A stretch of DNA of 64,000 bases from Aquiflexum gelatinilyticum (lineage in GTDB: Bacteria > Bacteroidota > Bacteroidia > Cytophagales > Cyclobacteriaceae). The position numbers and the translations under genes are program-made. Shown piece after piece: positions 49,519 to 58,257 of the stretch (within the stretch, counting starts at the first letter, position 1; each line of letters starts with the position of its first letter). Below the pieces are notes generated by a model that saw nothing but the letters and a program-made list of their open reading frames with translations, was not told the DNA's origin and made no database searches. The stretch is from contig NZ_JANSUY010000001.1 in assembly GCF_024741135.1 (NCBI RefSeq), positions 855,743-919,742 of the forward strand, given 5' to 3'.

Positions 49519-51768
49519 TTATTTCTTATCCGGAAGTGCATACACGATATAGCCTTTGGGCAAAGCACCTTCCTTCTTGGAATGGTTGTAACTGTCCTTC
49601 GCAAAATTGGAAGTAGCATTGATGACAAGATATTGTTTGCCATTAATAGTGTACATACTTGGCTGGGCATTTGATTCATGGCTGAGTGTTTCCTCCCAAA
49701 GGATATTTCCGTTCTCAGCATCAAAGGCATACAGTTTCCCTCCCTTTGCGGTCGCGAATACAATACCTGTGGAAGTGACGACCATCCCTTTTCTCAAAAC
49801 ACCTCCCGGAGCGCCTTTAGACTGGTCGCCCTGCACATAAAGCGAATCCTGACCGACCGGTTTGCTCCATTTGATCGTGCCGTTGTTTAAGTCATAAGCC
49901 AATAAGGATGACCAAGGCGGAGTTGCCAATCCGGGCCATTCAAGTCCATACTCGGTCGTATAGCGAGCCTCAGGGTGTTCAACTCCCTCGGGATAGTCTG
50001 ACATGGGCGCTCCTTTGGTCGAATCCGGTTTTATTTTAGCGCCTCCAGAAGCTACCACATTACCTTCCGGGGTATTGGTTTCTGCATTTCTTCGGAAATT
50101 GAAAGTAGCCGGATTTCCACCGAGGTACCTGTACATGGCTTTTAGCGTCTCTTCATCCACATGCACAAAACCCGGCATCTGCCCACGGCCGTTGATAACT
50201 GTACTTCTGAATTCATCATAGATCACATGTTGGCCGACATTCAATAGCGAAGGACCGACACCTCCCGACATATCTTCCCCGTGGCAGGTTTTGCAAGTGG
50301 TGGCATACATGGTTTTTACCTTTTTCAGCTCATTATCTGACAGGTTGATTTTTGGAGGTTCAACTTTGTTGAGCTTGTAAATCGAGGCATGCTCTTGGGT
50401 CAGAATGTACATGATCCCGTTTTCAGGATCGGCAGCAGTATTTCCATAATTGGATCCACCCAAAGCTCCGGGCATCATGACGGTTTCGTATTTGTCTGAA
50501 GGAGGAATGTATAAACCGGATTTTGCTGCATTAATCCTGTTATTCCAAACTTGTTTGAGGCTATCAGGAAAATATGGATTTAAAGTCCCAAGGGTCACTT
50601 CATGCTTAGTAAAGCTCGGAAGTGATGGGATAGGTTGGGTTGGCCAAGATTCTTCACCGGGCATTTCACTTTTTGGAAAAGGTTTTTCTTCGATTGGAAA
50701 TACCGGTTCACCGGTCACTCTGTCAAAAACAAAAACAAAACCATGCTTGGTTGCCACTGCGACTGCATCAATTTCTTTTCCCTCTTTCTTTACCGTCATC
50801 AACTGAGGTGCAGGGGAAAGGTCATAATCCCACAGGTCATGGTGAACAGTCTGGTAATGCCAGATTCTCTCACCTGTCCGGGCATTGATGGCTACCAATG
50901 AATTTGCAAATAAGTTGCTGCCGATCCTGTCCGCGCCATAGTAATCATATGTCGGTGAACCGATGGGCAAATAAGCAATGCCTCTATCTGGATCAACAGA
51001 AATCTCGCTCCAGACATTGACGCCACCTACGTATTTGTAAGCGTCTTTTGGCCAGGTTTCATACCCGTATTCTCCCGGATGCGGGATGGTATGGAAAGTC
51101 CAGACATGTTGTCCGGTCACGACATTGTATGCACGGACATATCCGGGAGGAGAAAAGTAGCTTTCCCCCGGCGCTGAACCCAATATCAAAAGGTCATCAA
51201 ATAAAACTCCGGGCATCATGGCCTGCATTCTTCGGATGGAAGTTGGGTCCCTATCAAGTCCTTCCCTTAAATCTACATAGCCATTGGTACCAAAATTAAG
51301 AATGGATTGTCCGTTGACGGCATCAATCGCCTGAAGGGTATTGTTAATGGTAAACAATAAGCGCTTGTCGGTTTTATCTTTGCTTTCCCAATAATTTATC
51401 CCCCTTCTTGTGATGCCATTCAAGTTTGCATGGATCCAAATTTCCTTTCCCGTGACCACATTCACAGCGATCAGGGAGGAATTTTTCCCCATCAGGTACA
51501 TCGTCGTATCAACAATGATTGGGCTGAAGAAATAGGGTGATTCGTCTCCCGTAGGAAACATCCATGCTACTTCAAGTTCTGAGACATTTTCTTTGGTGAT
51601 TTCCTGGGCATTGAAAAACCTGGATTGGTCAGGTGATCCTCCATAATGTGTCCAAGAGGTATGGTGATCTGAATCTTCCTGTTTACAACCGGAAAATAAT
51701 CCGATAGCCAAGGGAATGGCAATAATCAATAATGATAAGTAGCGTGGTTTTTTTGGGTTTTGTAACAT
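49519..51768 (-). CDS. PQQ-dependent dehydrogenase lipoprotein with built-in cytochrome c domain
   Basis: A 749-residue quinoprotein (lipobox FSGC, Cys28). The chain is an eight-bladed PQQ propeller (VTGKEIWIHANL, YNVVTGQHVWTFHTIPHPGEYGYETWP, INARTGERIWHYQTVHHDLWDYDLSPAP, FVFDRVTGEPVFPIEEKPFP). A cytochrome c domain is inserted near 485-550: CKTCHG (492-497) and the axial Met531 (GRGQMPGF). The propeller is completed after it (YDLNNGTIKWSKPVG, FDAENGNILWEETL). This layout is found in membrane glucose-dehydrogenase-like quinoproteins that oxidise sugars or alcohols and pass electrons to the respiratory chain. A 21-bp palindrome lies 160 nt upstream. No PQQ biosynthesis gene is in the window. 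Confidence 0.92.
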   Translation of the reverse strand: MLQNPKKPRYLSLLIIAIPLAIGLFSGCKQEDSDHHTSWTHYGGSPDQSRFFNAQEITKENVSELEVAWMFPTGDESPYFFSPIIVDTTMYLMGKNSSLIAVNVVTGKEIWIHANLNGITRRGINYWESKDKTDKRLLFTINNTLQAIDAVNGQSILNFGTNGYVDLREGLDRDPTSIRRMQAMMPGVLFDDLLILGSAPGESYFSPPGYVRAYNVVTGQHVWTFHTIPHPGEYGYETWPKDAYKYVGGVNVWSEISVDPDRGIAYLPIGSPTYDYYGADRIGSNLFANSLVAINARTGERIWHYQTVHHDLWDYDLSPAPQLMTVKKEGKEIDAVAVATKHGFVFVFDRVTGEPVFPIEEKPFPKSEMPGEESWPTQPIPSLPSFTKHEVTLGTLNPYFPDSLKQVWNNRINAAKSGLYIPPSDKYETVMMPGALGGSNYGNTAADPENGIMYILTQEHASIYKLNKVEPPKINLSDNELKKVKTMYATTCKTCHGEDMSGGVGPSLLNVGQHVIYDEFRSTVINGRGQMPGFVHVDEETLKAMYRYLGGNPATFNFRRNAETNTPEGNVVASGGAKIKPDSTKGAPMSDYPEGVEHPEARYTTEYGLEWPGLATPPWSSLLAYDLNNGTIKWSKPVGQDSLYVQGDQSKGAPGGVLRKGMVVTSTGIVFATAKGGKLYAFDAENGNILWEETLSHESNAQPSMYTINGKQYLVINATSNFAKDSYNHSKKEGALPKGYIVYALPDKK

Positions 51769-51927
51769 TTCAAAAGAAGGTTAATAGGCACTTTACATTT
51801 TAATTACAAAGTTCATGTTCCATTTATTGAACGTTTGGATTTTGTAACAATATGCAGGATTAAATATATGTGCAGAATCAATTATAGCAAAGAATGTCAA
51901 AAGGAGGATTGACCGCTTGTAATACTT

Positions 51928-51948
51928 TTAGTGTAAAATTGACACTAA
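51928..51948 (-). promoter_or_regulatory. 21-bp palindrome upstream of the PQQ dehydrogenase (site 1)
   Basis: TTAGTGT, seven AT-rich bases, ACACTAA: a perfect 7-bp inverted repeat. It has the same layout as the site at 61739-61759, with 16 of 21 bases identical, so it is probably an operator for the same regulator. Confidence 0.6.
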
Positions 51949-52222
51949 TTAAGGAAATAGAAGCTCAACCTTTTCTATCTGTGTGAATTTCGGGATGACT
52001 TAAATAATGTTGATGAATATTTTAAAGAATATCGGCCTTATTGCTCTTGACAGTCAAATCCCTCATTTTCAACCTGATTGATCCAAGATTTCCAATTCAG
52101 TATTTCCGGTATTTCTCAATTTAGTTTTGGAACAAATTTTTTTCTAAATGATAATTAATAAGATTAAAAAAATGGAATTCAGTTTAGTATAGGTTCTAAT
52201 GGAATTTAAAACTCATAGAATG

Positions 52223-52253
52223 AATAAGGCAGGTCTATCAGGCCTGCCTTATT
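52223..52253. terminator. Inverted repeat downstream of the M81 gene
   Basis: An 11-bp perfect stem (aataaggcagg with cctgccttatt) and a 9-nt loop, 215 nt past the M81 stop. There is no T run on either strand, so a terminator role is doubtful. Confidence 0.35.
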
Positions 52254-52468
52254 TGATAAATAGCTCTAACAAATCTTCATTTGGTCAGTGTCCGAAACAA
52301 AGAACCAGGAACAATTCTTTACCAATTTCCTTATTTAATTGATGTTAGATGCCATTTTGTAACTTGTTGTAAATAATCTGTGTAAAAATTTTTCATTACC
52401 TAATAAGATTTGAAATCATTCTGTTTTTATCCAATAGTCCCTCCAGTTATGATTTTCAAAATCTAACC

Positions 52469-54037
52469 TTATTTTTCGTGGGACAGAGGAATCAATTTTG
52501 GATTTAAGTCAGGATTTTCCATGTCCCTGTCAAAAGGAAACATAGGCCTGTTTATCCTCTTGAATTCCATCCTTTCCAGATCCTGATCCACGCCTCCCGG
52601 AGTAAGTGCCATGATCCAATCTCCGCGCATGTCATAAAGCTCGGGTACGAGGTAGCCGATTTTGACCACCACAATATCAGTTTGCCTTGGATTCAAATCC
52701 AACCTCGTGAAATCGGATTCCAAGTGGTAAGGTTTTCTTTTTTTGGTTACGATCACTGAGACGGAGCCTCTTTTGACTACCACTTCTGCCACGGCATGTT
52801 GATCGCCTTCGACGATGGAAGTTATTGTGCCGGATAAGAAAATCGGTGGGGAAAACCTCGAATCCACAGCCGCACCCACATAGCCTTCGACCTTTCTTCC
52901 AATGCCGGCAGCTATAGCTTCTTCCACAAACTCTGGACCGGGAATAGAAGCATAAATCAGTGAAGGACCATCGGCACTTTTGAATTCAGGCCGCTTCAGG
53001 ATTTCATTTAAGGTCCAGGTAACATCCCCTGCACCTCCGGCTGTGGGATTATCACCCATGTCGCTGATCATAAATGGACGCTTGTCACTGGAAATCGCCT
53101 TATTCAGACTTTCCTCCAAAGTGGCAGTCGGTGCTATAAAATCAAATTCATGCCTGACATCCCAAAAGCTTTTGGCAAGTTCTGCTGCAGTTTTCTTTAC
53201 CAATTCACCATCATCTCCTGTAACCATGACATAAGCTTGATTTCGGGGTTCATCGGCCCATGCATAGCCAATCCAAATGCCTGCATCGGTAATCCCTTCC
53301 TGAGCTGCAGCTGGTGCGACCTTGGCATACAGACTTTTGGCAGGATCTATTCTTGTACTTGTTTTTTCACCCGGCAATAAGATAGGAACCGCAATCCATG
53401 CTTTATAAGCAGGTTTTCCCATTCCTTTTTCCAAACGGCCCAAAAGATTGTCCACCGTTCTTTTTTTGGATTCCATGGCATCTTCATGGGGTGCCAAACG
53501 ATAGCAGGTGATCAAATCTGTATGCTTAGCCAACCTTGGAGAAACGCTCCCGTGCAGGTCCATGGAAGTAGATATCACTGTTTCGGTACCGATGACTTCT
53601 CTGATTCTCATGATCATATCGCCTTCAGGATCATCAAGGCCCACCACACTCATCGCACCATGTATATCCAAAAAAAGACCGTCATAAGGCAAATTTTTTC
53701 TAAGGGAATCCAACATTTCCGTGACCAAGGATTCATACGTTTCCCGGGTGACAGCGCCTCCGGGAATAGCCCTTGCATACAGAGCAGGAAGCCAATTCGC
53801 ACGTTTTCGGTTGGTAGAATCCTCGGAGAAAAAAGGATATAAGTTGAAGATTTCTTTTCCACGACTTACCCGAAAGGCATCCATTTCACTGACGGCAGGA
53901 GAAAAAGTACTCGATTCAATAGCAATGCCTGCAATGCCGATCCGGGGTAATTTGTCATGGTTTGATTTTTGGCTGCAAGCAACCACAAAGAGTAGGAGGG
54001 TAGCAAAAACGGAGAGGATTGGATTTATCTTATGCAT
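52469..54037 (-). CDS. M81-family (MlrC-like) metallopeptidase lipoprotein
   Basis: A 522-residue protein; ATG at 54037 gives a signal peptide and lipobox (VVACS), while the longer frame to 54076 does not. The MlrC N-terminal domain shows IGIAGIAIESSTFSP, DGLFLDIHGAMSV, MDLHGSVSPRLAKHTDLITCYRLAPHEDAMESK with the predicted zinc-binding His/Asp residues. The C-terminal domain shows ISDMGDNPTAGGAGD and VVKIGYLVPELYDM. MlrC is the third enzyme of bacterial microcystin breakdown; the wider family is found with amino-acid and amide metabolism. As a lipoprotein it would act outside the cytoplasm, on an unknown peptide or amide. Confidence 0.87.
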   Translation of the reverse strand: MHKINPILSVFATLLLFVVACSQKSNHDKLPRIGIAGIAIESSTFSPAVSEMDAFRVSRGKEIFNLYPFFSEDSTNRKRANWLPALYARAIPGGAVTRETYESLVTEMLDSLRKNLPYDGLFLDIHGAMSVVGLDDPEGDMIMRIREVIGTETVISTSMDLHGSVSPRLAKHTDLITCYRLAPHEDAMESKKRTVDNLLGRLEKGMGKPAYKAWIAVPILLPGEKTSTRIDPAKSLYAKVAPAAAQEGITDAGIWIGYAWADEPRNQAYVMVTGDDGELVKKTAAELAKSFWDVRHEFDFIAPTATLEESLNKAISSDKRPFMISDMGDNPTAGGAGDVTWTLNEILKRPEFKSADGPSLIYASIPGPEFVEEAIAAGIGRKVEGYVGAAVDSRFSPPIFLSGTITSIVEGDQHAVAEVVVKRGSVSVIVTKKRKPYHLESDFTRLDLNPRQTDIVVVKIGYLVPELYDMRGDWIMALTPGGVDQDLERMEFKRINRPMFPFDRDMENPDLNPKLIPLSHEK

Positions 54038-54062
54038 GGTTGTTTTTTGAATTTGGAACTGT

Positions 54063-54091
54063 ATAAAAGTATTCAATTATGCGAATACAAA
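54063..54091 (-). promoter_or_regulatory. Candidate promoter of the M81 gene
   Basis: On the minus strand: TTTG (54091-54088), 17-nt spacer, TACTTTTA (54070-54063), 7 of 8 matches to the -7 consensus, with the ATG 26 nt downstream. Confidence 0.4.
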
Positions 54092-54273
54092 AAAGCCAAT
54101 AAATCTATAGAACTTCCATGAAAGAGGATTCGAATCATTTGAATTTTCCTGCAAGGTAAAGGGGTTAAGTCTTTTCAAATATTCAAAATATGGTAAGATA
54201 TCGTACTGTCTTCTGTTGATTTGGGATTTGCAATTTCTCCTTTTCGGCATTACCTTAGTTGTCTTTGGGATAT

Positions 54274-54308
54274 TTTGGACTCCAACTTCATCCTGATTGA
54301 TACCTTCG
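54274..54308 (+). promoter_or_regulatory. Candidate promoter of the pyruvyltransferase-like gene
   Basis: TTTG at 54274-54277, a 23-nt spacer, TACCTTCG at 54301-54308. The leader to the ATG at 54421 would be about 105 nt. The rest of the 54038-54420 gap shows nothing else. Confidence 0.3.
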
Positions 54309-54420
54309 CGGTTTAGGGTATGTGAGTGGATTCGCCATTGCATTCAATGCCGTTTCCAAACATTAAACCACGCACTGAAGACAGGATTTCTAATTCCCCA
54401 TCCAATAAAGCGGAAAAAAC

Positions 54421-55701
54421 ATGGAAAATATTACCAGAAGAACATTAATAAAGAACACCAGTCTGTTTTTTCTTGCAGGCCTGATTGATCCATTTGCAAG
54501 CTTTTCAGTAACGCTCAAATCAGCAAAAACCATTTTATTGGTTTCAGGATGGCAAGATGTTAATATCGGGGATATTGCCCACACGCCGGGGCTTCTGAAT
54601 GTTTTTGAAACCTTTATGCCTGATGCCAAAATCATTCTTTGGAAAAGAAGTAAAGGGGAGGAAGTGGGTAAACTGCTAAAAAAGTATTTTCCGAAAGTGG
54701 AAATCATTTATGGAAATGTCGATAAGGAAAAAAATGTAGATAATCCTGAAATCATGGAAGCGTTGAAACAAGCTGATGTAATGGTGCATGGATCAGGACC
54801 ATTGCTGGTAGCTGCGGATAACCTTGCTTTTTGGATGAAAAATACGGACAAACCCTTTGGTGTTTTCGGAACGACGCTGCAGTCCCCAAATGAGTATCAC
54901 CAAAGTATCCTCAAGGAAGCAAGTTTTATTTATACCCGAGAAACTCTTTCTATCGAGCATCTCGAAAGGGTCGGAATAGCCGGTTCTCATATCCAGTTTG
55001 CGCCGGATGCAACATTTTTTATGGATATCAGAAATGATGAGAAAGGAGATCAGTTTTTGAAAGAGGCTGGACTTGAAGACAGGAAATTTATCTGCGTCAT
55101 TCCCAGACTTCGATTTACACCTTACCACGAATTCAATCCAAACAAAAACGGTTGGTCAGATACTAAAATAAAAGAGGTTGAAACTGTAAACGCAGCCAAG
55201 AAGGAAGAAGACCATGCCAAGTTGCGTGAAGCAATGATTGCCTATGTAAAAGAAACGGGAAATAAGGTCTTGGTATGCCCGGAAATGACCTATCAGGTGG
55301 ATATTATGGACGAACTGTTGATAAATCCGCTTCCTGAAGAAATCAAGCCTTTTGTTATCAAGCGGGGCTATTGGTTTCCTGATGAAGCTGCATCTGTTTA
55401 TCGAAAAGCCCTTGCAGTGCTGAGTTTTGAATGTCATTCTCCTATCATAGCAGCTGTCAATGAAACACCGTTTTTCTACCTCCGCCAACCCGAAGATACC
55501 ATCAAAGGCCATATGTACTATGACTTGGGTTTTAATGATTGGATATTTGAAATCGAACAGACAGAGGGAAGTCAGATTACAGAGGCACTAAGGGAAATTT
55601 GGACGAACCTCACAGCTGCGCAACAGTATCTTAAAATAGGTATGGATCAGGTTAGTGATATCTATAAACAAAGAGTCGAAAGCGTAAGGGCATTAATCTG
55701 A
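54421..55701 (+). CDS. Polysaccharide pyruvyltransferase-fold protein with Tat-type signal
   Basis: A 426-residue protein of the PF04230 (PssL/CsaB-like) family, which transfers pyruvyl groups to sugars. Family features: SGWQDVNIGDIAHTPGLLNVFE (two-domain GT-B-like start), DVMVHGSGPLLVAADN, GTTLQSPNEYHQSILKEASFIYTRE, FAPDATFFMD, and the C-terminal FECHSPIIAAVNETPFFYLR. The N-terminus MENITRRTLIKNTSLFFLAGL has twin arginines followed by a hydrophobic stretch, a Tat signal. Export is odd because the phosphoenolpyruvate donor is cytoplasmic, so this member may have a different reaction. No polysaccharide biosynthesis genes are adjacent. Confidence 0.85.
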   Translation: MENITRRTLIKNTSLFFLAGLIDPFASFSVTLKSAKTILLVSGWQDVNIGDIAHTPGLLNVFETFMPDAKIILWKRSKGEEVGKLLKKYFPKVEIIYGNVDKEKNVDNPEIMEALKQADVMVHGSGPLLVAADNLAFWMKNTDKPFGVFGTTLQSPNEYHQSILKEASFIYTRETLSIEHLERVGIAGSHIQFAPDATFFMDIRNDEKGDQFLKEAGLEDRKFICVIPRLRFTPYHEFNPNKNGWSDTKIKEVETVNAAKKEEDHAKLREAMIAYVKETGNKVLVCPEMTYQVDIMDELLINPLPEEIKPFVIKRGYWFPDEAASVYRKALAVLSFECHSPIIAAVNETPFFYLRQPEDTIKGHMYYDLGFNDWIFEIEQTEGSQITEALREIWTNLTAAQQYLKIGMDQVSDIYKQRVESVRALI

Positions 55702-55887
55702 TTTCCAAAAGGAATTTTGGTTGAACGGCCCAAAACCATCCCGACAATTGTTGTGAAGGAAAAGAATGAAATGGTGAAATTACAAACTGATAGCGATCAG
55801 AATCCACTCAATCCCACTTCCTGGCATTTGAACTTAACCCGGCAGCTGTAAAGAAAAAAGGGATCGTCAAATGGAAAATCCAATGAT

Positions 55888-56778
55888 TTACTTTGAACCA
55901 CCATTCAATGGCTCATACGTCATCCAATCTACCTCCAATTCGAATGGCTGAATGGGTTTTTCAAGAGAATTAGGGTTGGTTTCCACAGCCCAATCATTAG
56001 TATGCCAAAAGTTCATTCTGTACCTAGTCCGATGTTGAGGTATTCCAATGGTAGTGCCGTGATAATCCCATAAGACTATTTTCTCACCACTGACAGGATG
56101 TACCATCCACCAAGTGATGCGGTCCTCATACCAATCAAATCCATAAGTATAAAATTTAGCCGAAGCATCAAAATCCTCAATGGCTTCAATGGTGGCAGGC
56201 TGATTTTGAATCCCGGATAACGGTGTCCTGAATCCGGTATCGCTTTCCCTATAAATCGTCTCATAAACAATTCCTTTGGCAAGGTTGATGATGCGGCCAA
56301 CTCTCCTTAGCGCACCGGATTGGCCGGTCCATGTGCCAACATAAATGATCGTGGGATCGGCAAGCAGCCACTCAAAGTCAATTTCGCTCAAACCCGGCGC
56401 ACTGTCCACATGGTAGGTAAAGTAGCCCACTACTGCACCAACATTGGGTTGAATGGAAACTGCCTCAGGAACTTTCAGACGCGCGGAATAGGTGCCAAAA
56501 TGTGTGAATTCTTTTGAGATGATTTCTGGTCCGCGGCCTGCACCTGCATTTTCTTCTGGATCCAATTTGAAGGAGAGGATTTTGGTGCCGGGCTCTGAAG
56601 GAGAGTCCACCCCAATTTTATATTTGAAATCAGATTTGTTTCCTGTTGATCCATATCTAAAGTGAATTAAAGTTGAGTCCGAAAAATTCTCCTTAAATGA
56701 ACTGTGGTACTTGTCGGTTTGGGAAATAGCGATAAATGGAATTAAAAATAATATCGCTGATAAGATTTGTTGTTTCAT
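55888..56778 (-). CDS. GH16-family glucanase/galactanase-like enzyme
   Basis: A 296-residue exported protein (signal peptide ending AISQ near residue 20) with a concanavalin-like jelly roll. The GH16 catalytic motif is intact: GLSEIDFEWL with nucleophile Glu132, Asp134 and acid/base Glu136. Further support comes from FTHFGTYSARLKVPEA and FYTYGFDWYEDRITWWMV, the typical GH16 strands. Substrates of GH16 include beta-1,3/1,4-glucans, agar, carrageenan and xyloglucan; the sequence does not decide. It is convergent with the pyruvyltransferase-like gene. Confidence 0.9.
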   Translation of the reverse strand: MKQQILSAILFLIPFIAISQTDKYHSSFKENFSDSTLIHFRYGSTGNKSDFKYKIGVDSPSEPGTKILSFKLDPEENAGAGRGPEIISKEFTHFGTYSARLKVPEAVSIQPNVGAVVGYFTYHVDSAPGLSEIDFEWLLADPTIIYVGTWTGQSGALRRVGRIINLAKGIVYETIYRESDTGFRTPLSGIQNQPATIEAIEDFDASAKFYTYGFDWYEDRITWWMVHPVSGEKIVLWDYHGTTIGIPQHRTRYRMNFWHTNDWAVETNPNSLEKPIQPFELEVDWMTYEPLNGGSK

Positions 56779-56885
56779 AATGGCTTCCTGATTGCGGTAT
56801 AGCCAAATCTACAAATAAAATTCAGAGGTGTTTTGGCTTAGCTTCAGTTTGGTTTAGATTGTATTTACAGGTTTCTGTTTTGTAT

Positions 56886-56966
56886 GATTTGTAATTCAAT
56901 TAGTCAAGAATTACCTTTCGAATAGAGCTTTCACTTTTGAATCCAATTTCAAATTGGTTAAAATAG
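56886..56966. repeat. Structured repeat copy R1
   Basis: Contains GTAATTC, 10 nt, GAATTAC (56891-56914), then ctttcga, and a 15-bp palindrome CCAATTT-c-AAATTGG (56943-56957). It aligns with R2 over about 80 nt. It precedes the orphan gene at 57040. Confidence 0.7.
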
Positions 56967-57039
56967 AATAGTAGATTAGATCCCACACCCTAGCCAAACT
57001 CAATGTTAACCAATACAATTAGGAGACAGAATAAAAGAA

Positions 57040-57375
57040 ATGAAGGTTAAAAAACTTATTGAATGGATAGTATTAATTCCGTTAAAACTCATTTCATGGC
57101 TTTTGCTAATTATTATTGGGTTAGCGAATATTGCAGTAATCGTTATAGTTTTCCTTTTAGCTCCTCTTTCAATTTTAAACTTGATTAGGAAGATTTTTCC
57201 TGAAAACGGGGAAGTTGTGGTAATTAAGTTTTTCTTTAGTTGGTATGATTTGATATTGTATCTACCAGGTGCTGCATTGTCGTATTATTTAATTGTTAAA
57301 CTGGTTTATCCATTTTCAAAATTGACATTTCTTAATTTCGTGATTTTGCCGATAAAGGATTTTTTTAAAAAGTAG
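57040..57375 (+). CDS. Orphan small membrane protein
   Basis: A 111-residue protein with about three hydrophobic segments (6-26, 28-50, 72-90) and basic ends. An AGGAG sequence lies about 15 nt upstream of the ATG. No family recognised. It is bounded on both sides by copies of a structured repeat (R1 and R2), and by no operon partner. Confidence 0.6.
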   Translation: MKVKKLIEWIVLIPLKLISWLLLIIIGLANIAVIVIVFLLAPLSILNLIRKIFPENGEVVVIKFFFSWYDLILYLPGAALSYYLIVKLVYPFSKLTFLNFVILPIKDFFKK

Positions 57376-57384
57376 TAAATCTGC

Positions 57385-57533
57385 TGCTAGGCGTAGGGAT
57401 TTGCAATTACGCTTTCTTAAGGTTTCGAATTTGTAATTCAATAAACTAGAATTACCTTTCGATTGAGAGTTTTGTCTAAAAGACCAATTTCATATTGGTT
57501 AGGATAAAAGGGTGTAATTGCAAATTACACCCA
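57385..57533. repeat. Structured repeat copy R2
   Basis: The fullest copy. gctaggcgtagggatttgca opens it; GTAATTC, 9 nt, GAATTAC follows at 57433-57455; CCAAT/ATTGG pairs at 57484-57498; and a hairpin GGGTGTAATT-gca-AATTACACCC (57510-57532) ends it. It separates the two orphan genes. Confidence 0.75.
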
Positions 57534-57591
57534 GAGCACCATCGAACGTTATACTACACCCTGTGGGGGATGGAACAATTAGAATATTAAG

Positions 57592-57999
57592 ATGAGACTG
57601 ATTCTTATAATTGGAGGAATGTTTTTTATTTTCTTATCAGTAAACGGCATCATCCAAATCCAGAGAGAAATGGAAGTTTACAAGCATGGTAAAATTGTAA
57701 AAATGCAAATCATAGATATACCAAATTCTTGCTTGGGTACAAAAAGTAATTACAATATGATAGTGTCGTACGAAAACCTGAATTTCATCAAGAGGATTTC
57801 AGGAAATTATTGTGAGGCACATAATGTTGGTGACATTGAGGAATTGAAGTATTTAAATGGATCAAATATTGTATTGTTTCCTTACGAAAATCCAAGATCT
57901 AAATTTTACAGTGTAGCTTTTCTTGGGTTGGTTGGATTGGGAATTTTAATTTGGTATGGTTTCTTGAAAAAGCCTTTAATTAATTCGAGAGATAGATAA
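57592..57999 (+). CDS. DUF3592-like small membrane protein
   Basis: A 135-residue protein with a membrane helix at each end (about 2-22 and 104-124) and a soluble beta-rich middle (KIVKMQIIDIPNSCLGTKSNYNMIVSYE ... LFPYENPRSKFY). The layout fits DUF3592-like proteins of unknown role, and two cysteines (in NSCLG and NYCEA) could form a disulfide. It sits between repeat copies R2 and R3. Confidence 0.6.
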   Translation: MRLILIIGGMFFIFLSVNGIIQIQREMEVYKHGKIVKMQIIDIPNSCLGTKSNYNMIVSYENLNFIKRISGNYCEAHNVGDIEELKYLNGSNIVLFPYENPRSKFYSVAFLGLVGLGILIWYGFLKKPLINSRDR

Positions 58000-58082
58000 T
58001 TTGTATGTTTAAATATCTAGATTAAAATGGTTTTTCAACGAATATCATTGAGAACTCTCCCAACTAGGTGTAGAATGGAGTT

Positions 58083-58178
58083 GGCGCTAGGCGAGATTTG
58101 TAACGACGGCTTTATATGATTTGAATTTGTAATTCTCACTTTTTAGCAAAACCAAAGATTATCTTTGGTTTTGGTTGA
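58083..58178. repeat. Structured repeat copy R3 (degenerate)
   Basis: Shares gctaggcg...gatttg (58086-58100) and gaatttgtaattc (58123-58135) with R2. It has lost the right GAATTAC arm but keeps a palindrome at the same relative place, ACCAAAGAT-t-ATCTTTGGT (58151-58169), with different bases. Confidence 0.6.
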
Positions 58179-58200
58179 AATTCAAGTGCTAGTTAGAAAA

Positions 58201-58234
58201 GAAAAAGGGCAGAATTTTTAATTCCGCCCTTTTC
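58201..58234 (-). terminator. Terminator of the GH43 pair
   Basis: A 14-bp stem with one mismatch (aaaagggcagaatt with aattccgccctttt) around a short T loop, with a T run on the minus strand, 24 nt past the GH43 stop. Confidence 0.8.
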
Positions 58235-58257
58235 ATTAAAGTAACCTACTTGATCAC

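Larger units (their letters stand above)
51769..52468. other. Intergenic region with palindrome and hairpin, no gene
   Basis: About 700 nt, AT-rich. It contains the 21-bp palindrome at 51928-51948 and an 11-bp inverted repeat at 52223-52253. A 40-codon frame over the latter has no support. I see no other structure. Confidence 0.55.

Noticed and set aside
52220..52345. 40-codon frame over the inverted repeat at 52223-52253
   Set aside because: No ribosome-binding context, no recognisable sequence, low complexity.
57385..57600. Possible integron attC site between the orphan genes
   Set aside because: No GTTRRRY/RYYYAAC core pair could be placed and no integron integrase is present; kept only as an analogy.
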